A DNA stretch of 5,719 bases from an uncultured bacterium (lineage in GTDB: Bacteria; Patescibacteria; Microgenomatia; Levybacterales; UBA12049), in the NCBI GenBank assembly GCA_946885425.1, contig CAMPGJ010000077.1:1-5719 (forward strand). The letters are read 5' to 3'. Under the pieces are notes generated by a model. It ran no database searches. It was not told the DNA's origin and saw only the letters and a list, made by a program, of their open reading frames with translations. The translations under genes were made by a program, and so were the position numbers. This document shows, one piece after another, positions 1-4,161 of this stretch (the stretch's first letter is position 1; every line of letters begins with the position of its first letter).

Positions 1-764
1 TCAGCCCTCCTTTGATAGTTTTTTTCTATTGGAGTTACCTCATGGTCTTTTCCTTCATTTTGCCCATCAAGTACGTTGTTTTCTTTTCTCCCTTGTGTTG
101 CTTTGGAAAAATATCTATCTGCTATGGTTTCATTTATATGTGCTTTGAAACCGTACGTATCTGCATTAATTCCGTCGGCTACGTTTTTACCTTGATAAAT
201 GAAATGTCTTACAACATCATTGCCTATATTCTTTGTTGCCTCTTGTGGTTTTGTGACGAGTTTTTCATTTACCTTGAGTAGTATACCTTTTGCTATTTCT
301 GTGGTCCTTTCCAATACCAAATTTTTTTCATTTACTGCTTTTTCCGTAATTCCATCATAGCTTTTTAATACATTATCTTTGTTAAAGTAATTTTGGGCAC
401 CATTTATTTTATCTCTGGTAAGGTCCATTTTTTCCTTCAGAAATGTCTTTGTGTCCTCTCCTGCATTTCTTGAGGTTATCCCTTTAATTTTATTCGTTAT
501 CCCCTGGTTAACTTCTTTGGTTTTTAACCCGGCTGATTTAAATCTTTCTTTTGCTGCCGTTATGCGTTTACCATATTTTTCTTTACCCTTTTCGTTCGCG
601 GCTGCAGTACCTTCCGGTTGTTGAATGCCTTGTTGACCGGCGGTTTCAGCTCCTGTACCACCACCTGCAGGTTCTACAACAGTCCCACCTATTTGTTGCG
701 ACCCTTCCGGTGCAAGATAATCCTTTGGGGTATTGTCAAATATGCTTTTAAAAAAATTGTCCAT
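1..764 (-). CDS. Unrecognised helical, lysine-rich protein (3' end outside window)
   Basis: An open frame runs leftward from an ATG at 764 to the window edge with no stop, giving 254 complete codons. I recognise no family. The N-terminus (MDNFFKSIFDNTPKDYL) looks like a short amphipathic helix. Residues about 20-58 are a Gly/Ala/Gln/Pro/Thr-rich, probably disordered linker. From about residue 59 the chain is Lys/Glu/Asn-rich and predicted by eye to be helical, with segments such as ERTTEIAKGILLKVNEKLV (152-170). No signal peptide, membrane segment or cysteine is visible, so it is probably soluble. The start is uncertain: an in-frame TTG at 803 would add 13 residues (MTIRPTDATIKEA) that fit the amphipathic helix well. 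At the ATG, GAGG lies only 2 bases upstream, too close for a normal ribosome site. Coding is supported by the unbroken 254-codon frame and sensible composition. It is divergent from the NAGPA-domain gene. Function unknown. Confidence 0.75.
   Translation of the reverse strand, partial: MDNFFKSIFDNTPKDYLAPEGSQQIGGTVVEPAGGGTGAETAGQQGIQQPEGTAAANEKGKEKYGKRITAAKERFKSAGLKTKEVNQGITNKIKGITSRNAGEDTKTFLKEKMDLTRDKINGAQNYFNKDNVLKSYDGITEKAVNEKNLVLERTTEIAKGILLKVNEKLVTKPQEATKNIGNDVVRHFIYQGKNVADGINADTYGFKAHINETIADRYFSKATQGRKENNVLDGQNEGKDHEVTPIEKNYQRRA
6..13 (-). promoter_or_regulatory. Possible Shine-Dalgarno site for a gene beyond the left edge
   Basis: The minus strand reads AAAGGAGG, an almost perfect anti-16S match, at the last visible codons of the partial gene. 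It would suit a downstream gene starting just outside the window and overlapping the end of this one. The next codons are not visible, so it may be only the coding sequence for Gln-Arg-Arg. Confidence 0.25.
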
Positions 765-771
765 AGCCTCT

Positions 772-803
772 TTTATAGTGGCATCTGTGGGTCTGATTGT
801 CAA
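772..803 (-). promoter_or_regulatory. Possible promoter of the left-hand partial gene
   Basis: On the minus strand a consensus TTGACA (803-798) is followed by TATAAA (777-772), whose last base is 7 bases from the ATG at 764. That spacing would start transcription at or next to the A of ATG, giving a leaderless message. The weak point is the 20-base spacer, longer than the usual 16-18. The TTGACA also overlaps the alternative TTG start codon at 803, so promoter and longer protein are competing readings of the same bases. Confidence 0.3.
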
Positions 804-832
804 TAATTGATGAATATGGAAGGACTAATTAC

Positions 833-860
833 TTGTGATACAATTTTATTAGAGTATCCT
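833..860 (+). promoter_or_regulatory. Possible promoter of the NAGPA-domain gene
   Basis: TTGTGA (833-838), a 16-base spacer and TATCCT (855-860) precede the ATG at 866 by 5 bases. There is no Shine-Dalgarno sequence in this leader. The boxes are imperfect. TACAAT at 839-844 is an alternative -10, with no good -35 upstream. The call rests mainly on resemblance to the closer-to-consensus arrangements at 2557 and 4073. Confidence 0.25.
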
Positions 861-865
861 GTCCT

Positions 866-2098
866 ATGAAATTGTTGGCGAAATTGTACGCGAGGCAAAA
901 AGATTTATTCCTCTTTACTGTTCTTCTGATCGGTATTCCTGTTCTTCTTTCTGTAGTTTCATATATTGCATTGCTCAGCGCGAAAAGCCAGGTAAAAGTA
1001 CTGAGTAGTGATAAAGAGCAGCTTTCTTCCACAAAGCAGAGTCTTACTGAGACCCTCTTTTCTACAAAAGAAGAATATGAGGCGCTGAAGAAAGAGGATC
1101 AATACAAGATTAATCAGCAATTAAAAGGAGATGTAATACATATTAATAATTCATACAAAACGTCAATTGAATTGTTTGAGAAGATTGATGATTTGAAAGT
1201 TAAAAAACAGAAAACTGATGATTTGGAACTTTTATACGCTGCTGCAGTGAAGGATCTTTCGGTGTTAAATTATGCTTCAGGAGATGCCAAACTTAAAGAG
1301 CTAGCGGCAAAAATACAGAAGATTAATGCTGATTTAGCTGCTAAGGCAGCCCCGCTGAGCGGGGGTGGACCAGCCAGTCCGCCTTCAACCCAAAGTAATA
1401 CTCCCCCATCGGGCGGTTATAGCTATCAATCGGTAAAGACTGAAATTGGTACATACTCTGTCAGCATAGTTGCAGCTGATTTGGGGTCTACACGAGTGGT
1501 CATCGATACGGCTTCTGATTCTGATTGTCGTAATGATTGTCCTGTGCTTCCTCTGGGAACATATGTTGCCAGAAGTGGAGCCTTCGCCGGCATTAACGGC
1601 TCTTATTTTTGTCCCGCATCGTACCCCAGCTGTGCCGGAAAAACGAATAGTTTTGACACGCTTCTTATGAATAAGAATAAAAACTATTTTAATTCAGATA
1701 ATAACGTGTACAGTAATGTGCCTGTGGCTATATTCGGATCGGGATATGCCCGATTTATCGGTGCCTCATCAGGATGGGGGCGGGATACGGGAGTTGACGG
1801 AGTGATTGCCAATCAGCCCCTCCTTCTTTCAGGAGGAAATATAGCGTTTAGCGGCGGCAGTGATCCCAAACAAGGAAGTAAGGGATCCCGCAGTTTTGTC
1901 GGCAATCGGGGAAGCACGGTTTACATAGGTGTGGTTTACAATGCTACAGTTGCGGAAGTTGCTTATGTATTGAAGTCATTGGGATTGGAGAACGCGCTTA
2001 ATTTGGATAGTGGTGGGTCAACTGCGCTCTGGTCCGGGGGCTACAAGGTAGGGCCTGGGAGAAATATTCCGAATGCGGTACTGTTCCTCCGACGTTAA
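866..2098 (+). CDS. Membrane-anchored NAGPA/DUF2233 phosphodiester glycosidase-like protein
   Basis: A 410-residue protein in four parts. Residues 1-13 are basic and cytoplasmic. Residues 14-38 are one hydrophobic membrane segment with no signal-peptidase site visible, so an N-in, C-out anchor. Residues about 40-160 are a Lys/Glu/Leu-rich coiled-coil stalk, and 162-186 a Pro/Ser/Gly linker. Residues about 190-410 match the NAGPA (DUF2233) fold: AGINGSYF (241-248) corresponds to the family's N-G-x-F/Y-F strand, RSFVG (342-346) to its R-T-x-x-G motif, and NLDSGGSTAL (379-388) to its D-G-G-G-S-T motif. The family includes the human enzyme that uncovers mannose-6-phosphate and bacterial proteins linked to exopolysaccharide; hydrolysis of a sugar phosphodiester outside the cell is inference. 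Cys221, Cys225, Cys249 and Cys256 cluster in the domain and could form disulfides. An in-frame TGA ten codons upstream leaves ATG 866 as the first normal start. It ends TAA and converges on the next gene. Confidence 0.88.
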   Translation: MKLLAKLYARQKDLFLFTVLLIGIPVLLSVVSYIALLSAKSQVKVLSSDKEQLSSTKQSLTETLFSTKEEYEALKKEDQYKINQQLKGDVIHINNSYKTSIELFEKIDDLKVKKQKTDDLELLYAAAVKDLSVLNYASGDAKLKELAAKIQKINADLAAKAAPLSGGGPASPPSTQSNTPPSGGYSYQSVKTEIGTYSVSIVAADLGSTRVVIDTASDSDCRNDCPVLPLGTYVARSGAFAGINGSYFCPASYPSCAGKTNSFDTLLMNKNKNYFNSDNNVYSNVPVAIFGSGYARFIGASSGWGRDTGVDGVIANQPLLLSGGNIAFSGGSDPKQGSKGSRSFVGNRGSTVYIGVVYNATVAEVAYVLKSLGLENALNLDSGGSTALWSGGYKVGPGRNIPNAVLFLRR

Positions 2099-2106
2099 TA
2101 GCGGGT

Positions 2107-2126
2107 CTAGGGGCTAGGATTTTTTT
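2107..2126 (+). terminator. Weak terminator-like hairpin between convergent genes
   Basis: CTAG (2107-2110), a GGG loop and CTAG (2114-2117) form a 4-bp stem, followed after two bases by seven T (2120-2126). It lies just after the stop at 2098 and overlaps the last codons of the opposing gene. The stem is short for an intrinsic terminator, so this may be chance. Confidence 0.2.
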
Positions 2127-2557
2127 GTTTGGGGAAATTCTTCTGTGATTGTCTTTAGTTTATCAATTGCCTTTTCCTGTTGAGTAAAGGGTCCATCTTT
2201 ATACAAACTAAGCTCATTTTTTGGGGGTTCATATGTACCGATGAATCTTCCGACTAAGCCGCTTATTATTGTGTGACTTTCTGCATAACCTTCAAGGTCA
2301 CTTTTAATATGTTCATCTATACGCAGATCAGCTTTTCTAACTCTCTTTGATTGTCCCAATTCCAATGCATCATCCATGTTCGTGGTTAAGTTTTCTGTTC
2401 TCTTGAATAGTTGTACCTGCGCATCTCTGAGCTCTACATAGTCAGAAAAGGCCTGAAACATAACTGTTTCAACTCCTGGCTTTTTTAACTCATTTTTTAT
2501 GTCACTGAAAAGTACGTCCTGTCTTTGTTCGTGTGGTCTGTTCTCAGGGTTTGCCAT
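2114..2557 (-). CDS. Unrecognised small soluble protein, last gene of the HD/NAS unit
   Basis: A 147-residue, charged protein without signal peptide, membrane segment or cysteine. I recognise no family. Residues 14-60 look like two helices (SDIKNELKKPGVETVMFQAF, then VELRDAQVQLFKRTENL). Residues 70-107 are basic then amphipathic, ending in IISGLVGRFIGTYEPP, and the tail is Lys-rich (TKKS). An all-helical small partner or regulatory protein is plausible, but nothing shows a function. The ATG at 2557 is 18 bases after the stop of the nicotianamine synthase-like gene on the same strand, so co-transcription is likely. It also has its own promoter-like sequence ending 6 bases before the ATG and no Shine-Dalgarno site, which favours this start and a leaderless message. 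Its stop at 2114-2116 lies 15 bases from the stop of the convergent NAGPA-domain gene. Confidence 0.78.
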   Translation of the reverse strand: MANPENRPHEQRQDVLFSDIKNELKKPGVETVMFQAFSDYVELRDAQVQLFKRTENLTTNMDDALELGQSKRVRKADLRIDEHIKSDLEGYAESHTIISGLVGRFIGTYEPPKNELSLYKDGPFTQQEKAIDKLKTITEEFPQTKKS

Positions 2558-2563
2558 GGCTGA

Positions 2564-2592
2564 AGTATAGCAGAATTAGCTTGATTCGACAA
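2564..2592 (-). promoter_or_regulatory. Internal promoter for the 147-residue gene, leaderless type
   Basis: On the minus strand TTGTCG (2592-2587), a 17-base spacer and TATACT (2569-2564) with an extended TG-C directly upstream of the -10. The -10 ends 6 bases before the ATG at 2557, the spacing expected when transcription starts on the A of ATG. The -35 lies within the last codons of the upstream gene, inside the repeated tail sequence. This is the best promoter match in the window. Confidence 0.55.
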
Positions 2593-2608
2593 TCTCTTCC
2601 TCTTGCTT
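2575..2608 (-). repeat. Gene-end direct repeat, copy 2 (end of NAS-like gene)
   Basis: Minus strand: AAGCAA, then 28 bases beginning GAGGAAGAGATTG and ending AGCTAAT. The 28-base part matches the copy at 3464-3500 at 26 of 28 positions; the only other difference is a 3-base ATT missing here. It is read in the same frame in both genes, encoding EEEIVESS plus stop here. Both mismatches are transitions (GCC/GTC and TCG/TCA); the second is silent, the first changes Ala to Val. Confidence 0.85.
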
Positions 2609-3430
2609 TTTCAATAAAAGCATAGAGTTTAAAACATCATTGCCGGGGTGAAATTCATGGATGAGATCAAAGTCTTTGTAGGCGCTTTCAGATACGGGTA
2701 GATATAAAAGTTGTTTGTTGCCCTGACTTGAACGTGCAAGGATGTGAGCATTTTCCGGGGCGTGTTCTTTAATCTGCCGGAAAATTGTTTGCTTGGATTC
2801 TAGTGTATCACCGGCAAGAGCCGCGAGGAAAATAGTATCATGATTTTTATACGTAGTAATATTTTCAGCATTTCCTTGGGATACAGTAACGAACCCTTTT
2901 TCTAATATTTTTTTGTCTTCAAGCTTGGAAATAACTTGAGAGGATATCTCACTTGCCTCATAGGAGGCATCAATAACATTTGATTTTAGTCCGTAGTTTT
3001 TCGCGAGCAAGATTGCTGAGAGAGGTAATGGACCGCCTCCTACAAATAGCCAAGGCTGCTGCGGATCCGAATCAGTATACGTGTCAATAATATTTTTTTC
3101 TAATTCTACAAGGTTTTGATAATCGTTATATACGAAATCATCCAATTGTGTCATTGGATTTGGGAGTGACAGCATGCTTAATGCAGTCTTTTTTTCTGAT
3201 TGATACTCAATGGATGCATTTATTCTCCTTAGATCTACTATTTCTTTTTCTGATAGATCGTGAGACATATGTGGATCTGTGACTGATGAAAGCAAATCCT
3301 TCATCCTGTTATCAAGTGCTGCCGTGGGGATATGGTCATCAGACCAAGTGGTGAGAGAATTATATATTTGCCGAAGTGATGGACGCTCATGTCTGGCAGA
3401 TTCAAATGTGGGTTTATGTCTTTCTCTCAT
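2576..3430 (-). CDS. Nicotianamine synthase-family (CntL/NAS-like) aminocarboxypropyltransferase
   Basis: A 284-residue protein that matches nicotianamine synthases along most of its length. LRQIYNSLTTW (19-29) and the helical region to about 90 resemble the family's N-terminal domain. NPMTQLDDFVYNDYQNL (91-107) plus VELEK follows the plant pattern N-P-L-x-x-L-x-x-F-x-Y-x-x-Y-x-x-L-x-x-L-E. FVGGGPLPLSAILLA (129-143) is the family's G-x-G-P-L-P-L SAM-binding loop, DTIFLAALAG (198-207) the D-V-V-F-L-A-A-L-V-G motif, LARSSQGNKQLLY (231-243) the L-R-S-A-x-G-x-R-x-x-L-Y motif, and FHPGNDVLNSMLLLKK (260-275) the Y-H-P-x-x-x-V-I-N-S end. Known members transfer aminocarboxypropyl groups from SAM to an amino acid, releasing methylthioadenosine; plants make nicotianamine, bacterial CntL a staphylopine-type precursor. 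Acceptor here unknown. Length suits bacterial and archaeal members (about 270). ATG 3430 avoids overlap with the HD gene; TTG 3481, with GAGG 6 bases upstream, and TTG 3493 are alternatives. Confidence 0.85.
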   Translation of the reverse strand: MRERHKPTFESARHERPSLRQIYNSLTTWSDDHIPTAALDNRMKDLLSSVTDPHMSHDLSEKEIVDLRRINASIEYQSEKKTALSMLSLPNPMTQLDDFVYNDYQNLVELEKNIIDTYTDSDPQQPWLFVGGGPLPLSAILLAKNYGLKSNVIDASYEASEISSQVISKLEDKKILEKGFVTVSQGNAENITTYKNHDTIFLAALAGDTLESKQTIFRQIKEHAPENAHILARSSQGNKQLLYLPVSESAYKDFDLIHEFHPGNDVLNSMLLLKKQEEEIVESS

Positions 3431-3463
3431 AAAAGTTAATTTTCTTGTAGGGGCTTGTGAGTC

Positions 3464-3500
3464 ATTAGCTCGATTCGGCAATCTCTTCCTCAATTTGCTT
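3464..3500 (-). repeat. Gene-end direct repeat, copy 1 (end of HD gene)
   Basis: Minus strand: AAGCAAATT, then 28 bases beginning GAGGAAGAGATTG and ending AGCTAAT. It is the partner of the copy at 2575-2608 and carries an extra ATT codon. It encodes QIEEEIAESS plus stop. In this copy the -35-like TTGCCG has no good -10 at 16-18 bases, so it probably does not act as a promoter here. Confidence 0.85.
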
Positions 3501-4073
3501 CATAAAGTTTTGCATAAATTTATATCTTTTTTCGCCTAGTTTTTTAGCGGTTTCCGTATAAAACATGTCATTCCATTTCATTTGATACCGAATTTGTTGG
3601 TGAATGGTGGCAGGCTGATTATACTCACCGGGATGCGGCATAATATCGTTGGGGTCATAATCCGGAAGATTAGGTTGAGAAAGGAAAGCCCTAGTGATGC
3701 CTATCGCTCCCATGCCATCAAGTTTATCAGCATCCTGCAAAATATGGTCCAACTCCCCTTCTGTATGGAGGTTACTGTGATTATAGATAGCTGAGAGAAT
3801 TCGTTCTTTTGTTTCATTACTGAAATCCGTATGTTTATCCAGTAATTGTTTTGCCATTGGTACTCCTGCTGGACCATGACCTTGGTGATCTTCCTGTATA
3901 GTTCTTCCCAAATCATGAAGCAATCCTGCTATTTCTGCCTCAGTAGGATCGTATCCTTCGAATTTAGCAATGGTTTTAGCCAAGGCAGCAGTCCTCAGCG
4001 CATGTTTGTAATCATGCCCAGGTGGAGGATCTTTTTGAAATATCTCTACAACTTCTTTATATAAAGCTTCCAT
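3465..4073 (-). CDS. HD-domain metal-dependent phosphohydrolase, YpgQ/YedJ-like
   Basis: A 202-residue soluble protein with the HD superfamily signature: His24 in GHDYKH (19-24), His53-Asp54 in GLLHDLGR (50-57), further histidines at 63, 66, 99 and 103, and the late metal-binding Asp in LQDADKLDGMGAIGITRAF (112-130). That last motif is very close to the I-L-Q-D-A-D-R-L-D-A-x-G-A-I-G-I-A-R stretch of the YpgQ/YedJ group, and the length fits that group. HD proteins of this group use bound metal to hydrolyse phosphoester bonds; B. subtilis YpgQ is reported as a nucleoside triphosphate pyrophosphohydrolase. The substrate here is unknown. It ends in the acidic tail EEEIAESS shared with the next gene. 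ATG 4073 is preceded by an extended -10 box and no Shine-Dalgarno site. It is the likely first gene of a unit with the nicotianamine synthase-like and 147-residue genes; a nucleotide or SAM-derived by-product is an attractive but unproven link. Confidence 0.88.
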   Translation of the reverse strand: MEALYKEVVEIFQKDPPPGHDYKHALRTAALAKTIAKFEGYDPTEAEIAGLLHDLGRTIQEDHQGHGPAGVPMAKQLLDKHTDFSNETKERILSAIYNHSNLHTEGELDHILQDADKLDGMGAIGITRAFLSQPNLPDYDPNDIMPHPGEYNQPATIHQQIRYQMKWNDMFYTETAKKLGEKRYKFMQNFMKQIEEEIAESS

Positions 4074-4083
4074 ATGAGGATAT

Positions 4084-4092
4084 ATTATAACA
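4084..4092 (-). promoter_or_regulatory. Extended -10 promoter of the HD/NAS-like unit
   Basis: The minus strand reads TGTTATAAT (4092-4084), a perfect TGn-TATAAT extended -10. Its last base is 10 bases from the ATG at 4073, so the leader would be only about 3-4 bases. No -35 sits at the usual distance (TTGAAA at 4116-4111 is 21 bases away), which an extended -10 can tolerate. It lies in the 88-base gap after the glycosyltransferase gene, where I see no terminator hairpin. Confidence 0.5.
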
Positions 4093-4161
4093 AAAGAAGA
4101 TTTTCCTAGCTTTCAACCAAGAGTTTAATGTTTGGATTAGGTATGATAATTCACCATTCTA

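Noticed and set aside
12..281. Plus-strand open frame of 89 codons, rich in Phe, Tyr and Cys
   Set aside because: It lies opposite the long minus-strand frame and its composition is that of an antisense reading of Lys/Asn-rich codons.
2576..3430. Generic SAM-dependent methyltransferase as the identity of this gene
   Set aside because: The Rossmann-type GGG loop alone would fit, but the P-L-P-L extension, F-L-A-A-L, R-S-x-x-G and H-P-x-x-x-V-x-N-S motifs and the N-terminal helical domain fit nicotianamine synthases specifically.
3431..3493. TTG at 3493 as the start of the NAS-like protein (305 residues)
   Set aside because: It has no ribosome site, overlaps the HD gene by 29 bases, and its first residues come from the repeated tail DNA read in another frame (MRKRLPNRA).
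3279..3539. Plus-strand open frame of 86 codons across the HD/NAS-like junction
   Set aside because: It is antisense to two well-supported genes and has no family features or ribosome site.
4074..4161. Terminator for the glycosyltransferase gene
   Set aside because: No inverted repeat followed by a T run could be found on the minus strand in this gap; only the extended -10 box stands out.
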